From Acetobacteraceae bacterium (GTDB lineage Bacteria; Pseudomonadota; Alphaproteobacteria; Acetobacterales; Acetobacteraceae): a stretch of 32,236 bases of DNA. Shown here piece by piece: positions 16,135 through 24,237 of the stretch (position 1 is its first letter; each line of letters opens with the position of its first letter). The notes under the pieces were generated by a model. It worked only from the letters and a program-made list of their open reading frames with translations. It was not told the origin of the DNA and did not search any database. The translations under genes were made by a program, and so were the position numbers. The stretch spans positions 1 through 32,236 of the forward strand of contig JANWJK010000350.1 in NCBI GenBank assembly GCA_025452005.1, in the 5' to 3' direction.

Positions 16135-17139
16135 CTATCGCCTGGGTACCTGATACTCGAGCGGCGCACCGCTCGAGACGCCGTCGTGAATGACCAGCAC
16201 GCGGTAGCCTTTGCTGTTTTCTCCGAGCACGAGAAGCCCCTCGGGTTTTACGCCTTTCCGGCTCGGACCCAGATCGCGAAGCATCCGCGGAGCGGCATCT
16301 TCCTGCCAGTGGAAGATGGCTGCGCTGCCGGTCGCGTCGTCTCCCTCCGGCAGCGACGGGCCCGCCAGGACAAGGAAACCGTCGGAGACCGCGGCGAGAT
16401 CGCGGACGCCGAGGTCGCGGCTGTTCGCATCCTGCCCCAGATGTAGCCTGAAGATAGTCGGGACCGGATCGGCACGCCCGAACACCGCGTCTTCCGCGAC
16501 ACGCGCGACGAACGCCTCGCCGTCCGGCGACGGTGCTCTGAACCCGACGTACAGGCTGCCGCTACGCGCGGCGAGTCCCTCGATGTTCGCGCCACCCTCT
16601 TGCAGGGTCTCGCACGATCCGGGTTTCGCTCCTGTACAGAAGTGCTCGCTTATGCCCGGCAGGGTTGCAAGAATGTCGGCGAGGCGATCGCTCGCCCGCA
16701 CGGAACCGTCTTCGTCGATGCGGTACACTGAATAGCGTGAAGCCTGGAACTCATTCTTCTTGCGCGCGGTACCGTGTGACCCGATCGCATAGAAGTGGTG
16801 ATCATCGTAGGCGACGGCTTCCGTGTCCGACTCGTCGCCGCCCTGTGCGGGCTGCAGCCGTATTCTATCTCCGGTCAGAATCCGCGGCTCATCGACGTTC
16901 GTTTCGTCGCGGGTGAACAGCCATGCGCGGTGCTTCTCGTCGCTGACCAGGACGCAGATTCCATCCGGAGAACAGGCTGCACCGCTCAGGTCACTGTCAT
17001 CCGCCGCTTCGCCGGCCACGGTCCATGGTTTGCCGTCGGACGCCTGCGCGAACGCCGGCTGCATGCACGCCTGCGATGTCGGCAGAAGGAATGCGGCCGC
17101 CGCAAGAACCTGCAGCAACGTTGATACACGATGCGTCAT
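16135..17139 (-). CDS. Secreted DUF3616 beta-propeller-like protein
   Basis: A 334-aa exported protein. A Sec signal (MTHRVSTLLQVLAAAAFLLPT to about AFA) precedes a repetitive beta-rich body with the DUF3616 signature DTEAVAYDDHHFYAIGSHG and later IEGLAARSGSLYVGFRAP and KPEGLLVLG. Such E/D-G-L-A blades resemble esterase-like phytase or propeller proteins, but no catalytic function is established for the family. Cys residues near ACSPDGICVLV and EHFCTGAKPGSCE could form disulfides. ATG 17139 has AGGGA 7 nt upstream. It stands alone, divergent from the glycan cluster and convergent with the aldo/keto reductase. Confidence 0.8.
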   Translation of the reverse strand: MTHRVSTLLQVLAAAAFLLPTSQACMQPAFAQASDGKPWTVAGEAADDSDLSGAACSPDGICVLVSDEKHRAWLFTRDETNVDEPRILTGDRIRLQPAQGGDESDTEAVAYDDHHFYAIGSHGTARKKNEFQASRYSVYRIDEDGSVRASDRLADILATLPGISEHFCTGAKPGSCETLQEGGANIEGLAARSGSLYVGFRAPSPDGEAFVARVAEDAVFGRADPVPTIFRLHLGQDANSRDLGVRDLAAVSDGFLVLAGPSLPEGDDATGSAAIFHWQEDAAPRMLRDLGPSRKGVKPEGLLVLGENSKGYRVLVIHDGVSSGAPLEYQVPRR

Positions 17140-17312
17140 GGCGTTTCCCTTTCATTGTTCAAAGGCAATGCTGTCACAAGTAAACGTAATGTTACGGCAC
17201 CCATCTGGTTGGTTGCCCATCCGAATTTTGCTTATGGCAATTTCCATTTTGCTCGACAAACTCGAGGTGTCACGCGTATTATTACCGGATATCGAATGCT
17301 TGGGGGGATCAG

Positions 17313-18389
17313 ATGAGAGCGGTCGAGTCCCGCTTGAGGGCGGCCTATGCTGGCCGTCGCGTCGCCATCACCGGCGGGGCCTCCTTCATCGGCAGCCATC
17401 TTGCCGAAGTGCTCGTTCATGCCGGTGCCAGAATCACCATATCGGATGACATGTCCAGCGGGCGGATCGGACATCTGTCTGCGATCGCACGGCAGGTCAC
17501 CGTGTTGCAGGGAGATTTGCGGGAGCCGGCATTCGCCAAAGCCGCGATGGCTGACCAGGACGTGGTGTTCCACCTCGCGGCGTCGCACGGCGGACGCGGC
17601 TATATCGACACGCACCCGGTCGAGTGCGTCAGCAACATGCAACTGGATCACACGGTGTTCGCTGCGGCCGCCGCCGCCGGTGCAAGAAAGATCGTATTCG
17701 CCAGCTCGGCCTGCACATATCCGATCAACCTCCAGGGCAACGAGAGCGCCAGCTATCTTCTGAAGGAGGACGATGCGAATTTCGACGAGCCGGGGAAGGC
17801 GTTCGCGGATGGCGAATACGGCTGGGCGAAGCTGATGGGCGAACTCCAGTTGCGCGCCTTCTGCAAGGAGTTCGGCCTATCCGGCGTTGCCTGCCGGATC
17901 TTCACCGCGTACGGCGAGCGGGAGAACGAAAGCCACGCCGTCATTGCGCTGATCGCCAAGGCGGTCGCGCGTCTCGATCCATTCCCCATCTGGGGCAACG
18001 GCCTGCAGACCCGCAACTTCACCTATGTGCGCGATACCGTCACTGGAATGGCGCTTGCCGGTGCCGGACTGGATGGGTTCGACGTGGTGAATGTAGGTAC
18101 CGACGCCCACCATACGATCCTCGAGCTCATTCAGGAGATCTTTCGCTGCCTGAACTGGGAGCCGCGGCAGATCCAAAGACAGCTCGACAAGCCGGTCGGT
18201 GTCAGGAGCCGTGCCGCGGATCTTGCCAAGTGTCGCGACAGGCTGAACTGGGTGCCGTCGCACAGCCTGGGTGACGGCGTCGCGCGGACGGTGACGTGGT
18301 ATCTGCAGTCATCCGAACCGCCAGACCGGAAGGCGCTCGACCATTTGCTGATGGAGCGAAGCGGATCGCCCGTGCCGGCGCGCGTGTAA
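17313..18389 (+). CDS. NAD-dependent epimerase/dehydratase (extended SDR)
   Basis: A 358-aa nucleotide-sugar enzyme of the UDP-glucose 4-epimerase/GDP-mannose 3,5-epimerase group. The cofactor loop is TGGASFIGSH (20-29), in which the usual middle Gly is Ser24. Catalytic S131/S132 (FASSACTYP) and YGWAK (Y169, K173) are present, and RNFTYVRDTVTGM is the typical substrate-domain motif. ATG 17313 follows GGGGGA. It is the first gene of a four-gene cluster with two glycosyltransferases and a methyltransferase, so it probably supplies the activated sugar. Which sugar it makes cannot be read from the sequence. The 173-nt region before it is more AT-rich than its surroundings and probably holds the promoter. 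Confidence 0.88.
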   Translation: MRAVESRLRAAYAGRRVAITGGASFIGSHLAEVLVHAGARITISDDMSSGRIGHLSAIARQVTVLQGDLREPAFAKAAMADQDVVFHLAASHGGRGYIDTHPVECVSNMQLDHTVFAAAAAAGARKIVFASSACTYPINLQGNESASYLLKEDDANFDEPGKAFADGEYGWAKLMGELQLRAFCKEFGLSGVACRIFTAYGERENESHAVIALIAKAVARLDPFPIWGNGLQTRNFTYVRDTVTGMALAGAGLDGFDVVNVGTDAHHTILELIQEIFRCLNWEPRQIQRQLDKPVGVRSRAADLAKCRDRLNWVPSHSLGDGVARTVTWYLQSSEPPDRKALDHLLMERSGSPVPARV

Positions 18390-18396
18390 GTTTCCA

Positions 18397-19350
18397 ATGA
18401 AACTACACATCGTCTGCGAACGCGATGTCGGCCTGTTCTCCCTGTTCCACCAGGTGATCGCCAACGTCCCGTGGGCGTTGGGCGGCAACTTCATTCCTGT
18501 CGTCTATTTCGGGCAGCGCACCTGTTACTGGGTACCGGGCGGCTACCGCGGCGCCGATACTGTCTGGGAGTACTATTTCGAGCCGCTCGTGAAGGACTAT
18601 CCGGTCGCCGCGATCCCCCAGCACATCCGCCACTTGATCGAGGTCAACCCGCCGATCATCGGCGACGTGGGCTATGCGGCAGACGAGGACACGTTCATCT
18701 GCGCGCAGTATGGCGACCACCACCTCATCGAGGGCAAGGCGCTGCCAATTCCCTACCTTTACCATGATCCGGATGAGGCGCTCCGCCGTTCCGCCGGCGC
18801 GATCATTCGGGAGTTTATCCGGCCACGCGACTACCTGGCCGCGAAGGTCGACGAATTCTTCGAGCGGCACATGCGCGGACACGCGCTGATCGGTGTGCAT
18901 GTGCGCGGCACCGATGCAATCTCGTCGCTGGAGCAGCGCGACTACCGGCGTGGCTCGCTGGTGCTGTCACGTTACGCCGACGCGGTCTCGTACCTTCTGG
19001 AGGGACACGCGGATGCCAGGATCTTCGTTGCGACAGACGACCAGTCGTCGCTCGACTTCTTCCGGGACGCATTCGGCGACAGGGTGATCGCTTACGACAG
19101 CCTTCGCCACGTCGGCGGCGAACCGGCGGGCAAGGGGCCTCTGGGCTGCATCATGCCGGCATACATCGCCACGGACCGCGAACTTGCCGCCCGCAACGGG
19201 GAAGAGGCGGTTATCGAGTACCTCCTGCTCTCGCGCTGCGACCAACTCGTGCACAACGGATCGAGCCTTGCCAGGACGGTTCTCCTGAAAGAACCGGATC
19301 TGCCGCACATCAACACGCATAGACGCGAGGACTTCGGAGTTCGTTCATAG
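18397..19350 (+). CDS. NodZ/FUT8-like fucosyltransferase
   Basis: A 317-aa glycosyltransferase with the GDP-fucose-binding motif of alpha-1,6-fucosyltransferases: LIGVHVRGTD (164-173), where the Arg is the key nucleotide contact. It also has IFVATDDQSSLDFF (209-222) and SRCDQLVHNGSSLARTVL near the C-terminus, the family's third block. NodZ adds fucose to Nod factor; FUT8 adds it to N-glycans. Here a surface polysaccharide or protein acceptor is more likely, given the cluster. The start ATG 18397 lacks a clear ribosome-binding site and is 7 nt after the epimerase stop, so translational coupling is probable. Donor and acceptor are inferred from the fold. Confidence 0.75.
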   Translation: MKLHIVCERDVGLFSLFHQVIANVPWALGGNFIPVVYFGQRTCYWVPGGYRGADTVWEYYFEPLVKDYPVAAIPQHIRHLIEVNPPIIGDVGYAADEDTFICAQYGDHHLIEGKALPIPYLYHDPDEALRRSAGAIIREFIRPRDYLAAKVDEFFERHMRGHALIGVHVRGTDAISSLEQRDYRRGSLVLSRYADAVSYLLEGHADARIFVATDDQSSLDFFRDAFGDRVIAYDSLRHVGGEPAGKGPLGCIMPAYIATDRELAARNGEEAVIEYLLLSRCDQLVHNGSSLARTVLLKEPDLPHINTHRREDFGVRS

Positions 19351-19379
19351 GCCCATTGCAAAGTTCGGGAGTGTCATCT

Positions 19380-20411
19380 GTGGATGCAGAGGGGACGGCT
19401 TCGTCGGTCAACCTGACGGGTGAAACACCCGCACGCTGGCACCGGACGGCAGGACCGTTCTACTCGCTGCTGAACCGCGCGCGGCAGACCGCGCGGCGGG
19501 TGCGATGGTACATGTTCACCCAGCCGCGCAAGCGGACTGTCGCACGGGTCAAGGCGCAGAAGCTGGAGCGACGTCGCTCCGGGCAGGTTTACCAGGAGGC
19601 GCCGCGGGTATCCGTCATCATCCAGTCCTTCAATCAGGTGAGGAATGTCGGCTTCCTCGAAAGCCGGCTGCGCGCGACCTGCATGGACGAACTGATCGTG
19701 TGCGAGGACGGATCGCTCGACGGTTCTCTGGAGGCGTGGACGGGCCGCCTGACCCGGCCCAACGACTTCCTGCTGCGCTCGAACGACCTCCACGAGATCC
19801 GCACCTACACACGGGCGATCAGTCATGCCCGCGGTGAGTTCATCTGCCTCATGCAGGACGATGACCGACCGCCCAAGGATGGACGATGGTTGGATGACGC
19901 GTTGCGGCTGTTCGAATGCTATCCGCAACTGGCAGTCCTCGGCGGCTGGATGGGCTTCATGCAATACTTCGCCGAGGAGTACAACTCGCCGTGGCTGCTG
20001 CCCGACAAAAGCCAGATCCCCTACCAGGATCCGCACAGCGGCCGCAACTTCATGTTCGTCGAGAACGTGAACATTGGTCCTTATCTGCTGCGCCGGCGTG
20101 CCTATCTCGATCTTGGCGGCTTCGATCTAACGTTCTCGCGGCCTGGCTCGCCGGGCATCTGTTTCGAGTCAGAACTGTGCTATCGGGCCTGGCGACGCGG
20201 CTACCAGGTGGCACTGACCGAGCTGCCGGTGAAGGCGCCGATCGACAACGGGTACCTGTTGCCGGGCGGGACGATGCTCTGGGCCAAAGAGGAGCGCGAC
20301 CGCAATGACGCGCTGAACAAGCAGCGGATCATCGAGCTCCATGACACGCATTTGCCAGCCATCCAGGCGAAGGTGAGGCAAGCCAACGCGACGCTGCATC
20401 GCCGTACGTAG
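19380..20411 (+). CDS. Family 2 glycosyltransferase
   Basis: A 343-aa GT-A enzyme. After a basic N-terminal segment of about 70 residues come VSVIIQSFNQ (about 77), the nucleotide-binding CEDGSLDGS (108-116), and the metal-binding LMQDDDRPP (DDD at 160-162). An acceptor region follows with GGFDLTFSRPGSPGI and ESELCYRAWRRGY. I placed the start at GTG 19380, 9 nt after CGGGA. A TTG at 19356 and a GTG at 19371 are in frame but poorly spaced. No membrane helix is seen. It lies between the fucosyltransferase (29 nt) and the methyltransferase (16 nt) in one operon. Confidence 0.87.
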   Translation: MDAEGTASSVNLTGETPARWHRTAGPFYSLLNRARQTARRVRWYMFTQPRKRTVARVKAQKLERRRSGQVYQEAPRVSVIIQSFNQVRNVGFLESRLRATCMDELIVCEDGSLDGSLEAWTGRLTRPNDFLLRSNDLHEIRTYTRAISHARGEFICLMQDDDRPPKDGRWLDDALRLFECYPQLAVLGGWMGFMQYFAEEYNSPWLLPDKSQIPYQDPHSGRNFMFVENVNIGPYLLRRRAYLDLGGFDLTFSRPGSPGICFESELCYRAWRRGYQVALTELPVKAPIDNGYLLPGGTMLWAKEERDRNDALNKQRIIELHDTHLPAIQAKVRQANATLHRRT

Positions 20412-20427
20412 CATTGGAGATACACCG

Positions 20428-21252
20428 ATGCAGATCGTCCTCGACTACCCATTCCGTCCGGTCCCACGTTATGGCCACGGCAGAAATCCTCACCCACAGC
20501 TCTATGCGATCATCGACGCGAGGCGCGACGCCTTTGCCGGCCATCTGCGGGAATTCGCCGACTTCCGTGACGATCTTCAGAAGATCCCCCTGGACGAACA
20601 TCCGGATGCTCCGGGAAGCCCCTTCTGGAACAACGGCTTCATTCCGGGCCTGGATGCGATAAGCCTGTATTGCTTCCTGCGCACCGGGCGTCCGCGCATA
20701 TTCTGCGAGATCGGTTCAGGACACTCGACACGGTTTGCACGTCGCGCGGTGCAGGACGAAGGCCTGTCCACCCGGCTCGTGTCGATAGACCCGCACCCCC
20801 GTGTCGAGATCGATGCCCTTTGCGATGTCGTGATACGACAGCCTGCCGAAGACGTTGATCCGGATTATTTCAGCGATCTGCGGGCGGGGGACATCCTGTT
20901 CATCGACAGCTCGCACCGGTCCTTCACCAATTCCGATGTGACCGCCCTCTATCTCGACGTACTGCCTCGGTTGCCGCCGGGCGTCGTCATACACCTACAC
21001 GATGTCTTCCTGCCGTACGACTATCCCGAAGAATGGGGCGACCGCTTCTATAATGAGCAATACCTGTTGGCGTGCAGCCTATTGGCAAAGCAGCCGTCGT
21101 TCGAGATTCTCCTGGCGAACACGTTCATCAACTGCGACGAACAGCTCAATGCGTGCGTGGACGACCTGTTCGATCATCCCGCCATGGCAGAAATCAGCGA
21201 GCACGGCTGGATCGTCCGCTCCGGCTGGTCTTTCTGGCTGAGGAAGCTCTGA
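20428..21252 (+). CDS. Class I SAM-dependent methyltransferase of a glycan cluster
   Basis: A 274-aa methyltransferase of the Methyltransf_24 type common in polysaccharide loci. Motif I is FCEIGSGHSTRFARR (92-106), the acidic ribose ligand is D121 in SIDPHPR, motif IV is GDILFIDSSH (154-163), and VVIHLHDVFLPYDYP (187-200) carries the metal or catalytic His/Asp pair. It probably O-methylates a sugar residue. ATG 20428 has GGAG upstream. It is the last gene of the four-gene cluster and is closed by the 21262-21321 hairpin. Confidence 0.85.
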   Translation: MQIVLDYPFRPVPRYGHGRNPHPQLYAIIDARRDAFAGHLREFADFRDDLQKIPLDEHPDAPGSPFWNNGFIPGLDAISLYCFLRTGRPRIFCEIGSGHSTRFARRAVQDEGLSTRLVSIDPHPRVEIDALCDVVIRQPAEDVDPDYFSDLRAGDILFIDSSHRSFTNSDVTALYLDVLPRLPPGVVIHLHDVFLPYDYPEEWGDRFYNEQYLLACSLLAKQPSFEILLANTFINCDEQLNACVDDLFDHPAMAEISEHGWIVRSGWSFWLRKL

Positions 21253-21261
21253 TCGCCGGCG

Positions 21262-21321
21262 CTTCGGGCCGCATCGGCCTGCCTGTGGTGACGGCGGCAC
21301 AGCCGATGCGGCCCCCCGAAG
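21262..21321. terminator. Long bulged hairpin between convergent genes
   Basis: The left arm 21262-21278 (CTTCGGGCCGCATCGGC) pairs over all 17 bases with 21302-21311 and 21315-21321, leaving a 3-C bulge on the right side and a 23-nt loop. It begins 10 nt after the methyltransferase stop and ends 3 nt before the glutathione transferase stop. It can therefore terminate both transcripts. No strong T run is present. Confidence 0.75.
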
Positions 21322-21324
21322 CCG

Positions 21325-22077
21325 CTAATCCGCCGCGGCGCTCATCCATTCCGCGGGCACCTTCTGCGCCCGCTGGTCCGCGACCAGTTTCTGCCGGCGG
21401 GCCTGCTCATCGGCGCTGATCGAGGCCGGGTCCTCGCGAAACTCCGGTCCCAGCGCCATCGCCTTCTTGACCGCCGGCCGCTCGCCGATCTCCTCCAGCC
21501 AGCGCTTCATGTTGGGGAATTCCTCGATGTCGATGTCGCGCGTGGCCCAACTCGAGGCCCAGGGGTAACAGATCATGTCGGCGATGGTGTATTGGCCGGC
21601 GGCGAGATACTGCTTGTTGAACAGTCCAAGATTCATGACGCCGAATATGCGGTGCGCCTCATTGTCGAAACGGCGCAGGGCATAGGTGAGGTCGCCGTTG
21701 GTTCCGGAGGCCTTGGCGCGGCGGAAATGTCCCTGCTCGCCAAGCTTCGGACCCTGGTTGGCCATTTGCCAGAACGTCCACTGCGCCACGTCGTATCTGC
21801 CGCGCGGGTCGGTGGGGAGGAATTTTCCCTCCTTCTCGGCCAGGTAGGTCATGATCGCGCCGGACTCGAAGATAGAGATCGGCTCCCCGCCGCCCATCGG
21901 TTCGTCATCGACGATCGCCGGCATGCGGCCATTTGGCGAGATCTTCAGGAACCCAGGCGTGAGCTGGTCGCCGCGGCCGATGTTGATGGGCTTGAAGGTG
22001 TATGGGAGGCCGAGTTCCTCGAGCAGGATGACGATCTTCTTGCCGTTGCCGGTGGGCCAGAAATAGAGGTCGATCAT
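21325..22077 (-). CDS. YfcG-like glutathione transferase
   Basis: A 250-aa Nu-class glutathione transferase/disulfide-bond oxidoreductase. The N-terminal thioredoxin fold starts MIDLYFWPTGNGKKIVILLEE, parallel to E. coli YfcG's N-terminus with its Thr/Asn glutathione-activating residues. ISPNGRMPAIVDDEP gives the cis-Pro, and ISIFESGAIMTYLAEKEGKF gives the Glu-Ser gamma-glutamyl site. The helical C-terminal domain includes YTIADMICYPW. A charged tail of about 35 residues exceeds the YfcG length (about 215 aa). ATG 22077 has GGGAG 9 nt upstream. It is divergent from the GMC dehydrogenase across 83 nt. The role is probably thiol redox defence or reductive cleavage. Confidence 0.88.
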   Translation of the reverse strand: MIDLYFWPTGNGKKIVILLEELGLPYTFKPINIGRGDQLTPGFLKISPNGRMPAIVDDEPMGGGEPISIFESGAIMTYLAEKEGKFLPTDPRGRYDVAQWTFWQMANQGPKLGEQGHFRRAKASGTNGDLTYALRRFDNEAHRIFGVMNLGLFNKQYLAAGQYTIADMICYPWASSWATRDIDIEEFPNMKRWLEEIGERPAVKKAMALGPEFREDPASISADEQARRQKLVADQRAQKVPAEWMSAAAD

Positions 22078-22160
22078 TGCGCTTACTCCCTATGTGCGGC
22101 TTGCATACTGCCGCGAAGCCTCGCGGTGTGATAGGCCTGCCCTGGTCCGGGGAGTGAGCG

Positions 22161-23759
22161 ATGAACGAGACGGTGGACGTGCTGATCATCGGCGCCGGCG
22201 CATCGGGCGCCGCCGTGGCGTGGAGCCTGGCCGACACGCGGATGCGGATCCTCTGCCTGGAGCAGGGCGACTGGATGAAGCCCACGGACTATCCGACCAA
22301 CGGGCGGGATTGGGAGGCGCGGCTCTACAGCGACTTCGCCACCAGCCCGAACCGTCGGGCGCGGCCGGCCGACTATCCGATCAACGACGACAATTCGCCG
22401 ATCAAGGTGGTGAACTTCAACGGCGTCGGCGGCAGCACGATCATGTACACCGCGCATTATCCCCGCCTTCACCCGTCGGATTTCCGCGTGCGAACGCTCG
22501 ACGGCGTCGCCGACGACTGGCCGGTGGACTATGCGACGCTGGAACCGTTTTTTGCCGAGAACGAGCGCATGACCGGCGTTTCCGGCCTGGCCGGCGATCC
22601 GGCCTATCCGCCGAAGCAGCCGCCCATGCCGCCGCTGCCGCTGGGCAAGAGCGGTGCACGGTTCGCCAACGCGATGAACCAGCTCGGCTGGCACTGGTGG
22701 CCGTCGGATACGGCGGTCGCCACCGTCGAGTACGAAGGCAGGGCGCCGTGCATCAATCTCGGGCACTGCACGCCCGGCTGCGCGCAGGGCGCGAAGGCGA
22801 GCACCGACATCACCTACTGGCCTGCAGCGATCCGCGCCGGGGTGGAACTGCGCACGCGCTGCCGGGTGCGCGAGATCACCGTGAATGAGCACGGCATGGC
22901 ATCGGGTGCGATCTACTACGATGCCGACGGGGTGGAGAAATTCCAACCGGCCGAGGTCGTCGTGATGGCCTGCAACGGCGTCGGAACGCCGCGTCTGCTG
23001 CTCAATTCGGTATCAGGATGCTTTCCCGGCGGGCTGGCGAATTCCAGCGGCCTCGTCGGCAAGAACCTGATGTTCCATCCGTACGCCCAGGTGTTCGGCT
23101 ATGTAGAGGAACCGCTCGACAGCAATCGCGCGCCACCGCTTTGCCTCTGGAGCATGGAATTCTACGAGACCGACCCGAGCCGCGATTTCGTCCGCGGCTA
23201 TGCCTTCCAGTTCGGACGCGGCATCGGCCCCGTCACCGAGGCGATCTTCAGCGATGCCGATGGACGCCTGCCCTGGGGCAAGGACCATCATCGCGTGTAC
23301 CGCAAGCTGGTGGGACGGCGCATCGGATTGTCGGCGATCTGCGAGGACCTGCCCGAGGAGCACAACAGGGTGACGCTCGATCCCGTACTGAAGGACGGGC
23401 ACGGCATTCCCGCGCCGAAGGTGGACTACACGCTGAGCAGCAACTCGCTGCGCATGATGGACCACGGCATTGCGCGGGCGAAGGAGGTGCTGGCCGCGGC
23501 GGGCGCCACCAATGTCGGGGTGCACAGTCCCATCCTCAACGGCGGCTGGCACCTGCTCGGCACCGCGCGCATGGGCAAGGACCCGTCGCGGTCGGTGGTC
23601 AACGAATGGGGCCGCAGTCACGACGTGAAGAACCTGTTCATCGTCGACGGCAGCATCTTCGTCACCTCCGGCGGCGTGAACCCGACCTGTACCATCCAGG
23701 CATTGGCGTTGTATATCGCCGACAGCATGAAGCAACGTCTGGCAACCCTGTTCGACTGA
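22161..23759 (+). CDS. GMC-family flavoprotein dehydrogenase, large subunit
   Basis: A 532-aa FAD enzyme like the gluconate 2-dehydrogenase/sorbitol dehydrogenase large subunit. It has the Rossmann GAGASG (11-16), GVGGSTIMY contacting FAD, and a three-Cys cluster CINLGHCTPGC (C197, C203, C207), typical of the membrane-bound sugar-acid dehydrogenases. The catalytic His464 lies in GGWHLLGTARMG and Asn507 in GVNPTCTIQALAL. It oxidises an alcohol or sugar acid and would pass electrons to a partner or quinone. ATG 22161 follows GGGGAG. The small-subunit gene begins 7 nt after its stop. No cytochrome c subunit gene is adjacent. Confidence 0.9.
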   Translation: MNETVDVLIIGAGASGAAVAWSLADTRMRILCLEQGDWMKPTDYPTNGRDWEARLYSDFATSPNRRARPADYPINDDNSPIKVVNFNGVGGSTIMYTAHYPRLHPSDFRVRTLDGVADDWPVDYATLEPFFAENERMTGVSGLAGDPAYPPKQPPMPPLPLGKSGARFANAMNQLGWHWWPSDTAVATVEYEGRAPCINLGHCTPGCAQGAKASTDITYWPAAIRAGVELRTRCRVREITVNEHGMASGAIYYDADGVEKFQPAEVVVMACNGVGTPRLLLNSVSGCFPGGLANSSGLVGKNLMFHPYAQVFGYVEEPLDSNRAPPLCLWSMEFYETDPSRDFVRGYAFQFGRGIGPVTEAIFSDADGRLPWGKDHHRVYRKLVGRRIGLSAICEDLPEEHNRVTLDPVLKDGHGIPAPKVDYTLSSNSLRMMDHGIARAKEVLAAAGATNVGVHSPILNGGWHLLGTARMGKDPSRSVVNEWGRSHDVKNLFIVDGSIFVTSGGVNPTCTIQALALYIADSMKQRLATLFD

Positions 23760-23766
23760 GGCAGAC

Positions 23767-24222
23767 ATGGAAAACGACAATGCCGGCGGCCTGTCCGCCG
23801 CGGAGCTGAAAGACCTGCGCTGCGTCGCCGGGATGATGGTTCCGGCGAGCACGGAATACGCTGTGCCCGGTGCCGACGATGCGGCGATCTTCGCCGACAT
23901 CGTGAACTCGCTGGGGCGCGATTTGGGCGACGTAAGGCGGGCGTTGAGCACGCTGTCCTCGCTGGCCGGTGGTGCGTTTGCCGAGCAGGACGTGTCGCGG
24001 CGAGAGACCGCTGCCGCGGCGTTCCGCGAGCGCGGCGGCGCGGAGGTCGCGGCGCTCTCGCGCGCGGTCCTGCAATGCTACTACCGCGACGACCGCGTGG
24101 TGCGCTCGCTCGGACTGGAGCCGCGCCCGCCCTTCCCGAAGGGACACACGCTGGAGCAGGGAGACTGGTCGCTGCTCGACCCGGTGCGCGCGCGCCCGAA
24201 GATGTGGCGCGACGCGCCCTAG
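23767..24222 (+). CDS. Gluconate 2-dehydrogenase subunit-3-like protein
   Basis: A 151-aa partner of the preceding flavoprotein. Typical small-subunit features are LRCVAGMMVPASTEYAVPGADD near the N-terminus, the middle VLQCYYRDDRVVRSLGLEPRPPFPKG, and a Pro/Trp-rich tail. Known members carry a Tat signal that exports the folded FAD complex, but this one begins MENDNAGGLSAAELKDL with no Tat or Sec signal. The complex is therefore either cytoplasmic or exported by other means. ATG 23767 has GAGG 5 nt upstream. Confidence 0.8.
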   Translation: MENDNAGGLSAAELKDLRCVAGMMVPASTEYAVPGADDAAIFADIVNSLGRDLGDVRRALSTLSSLAGGAFAEQDVSRRETAAAAFRERGGAEVAALSRAVLQCYYRDDRVVRSLGLEPRPPFPKGHTLEQGDWSLLDPVRARPKMWRDAP

Positions 24223-24237
24223 TCTGATGCGCGGTGT

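Noticed and set aside
17230-17260. TGGCA ... TTGC resembling a sigma-54 promoter before the epimerase
   Set aside because: The GG and GC elements are 13 nt apart instead of 10, so spacing is wrong.
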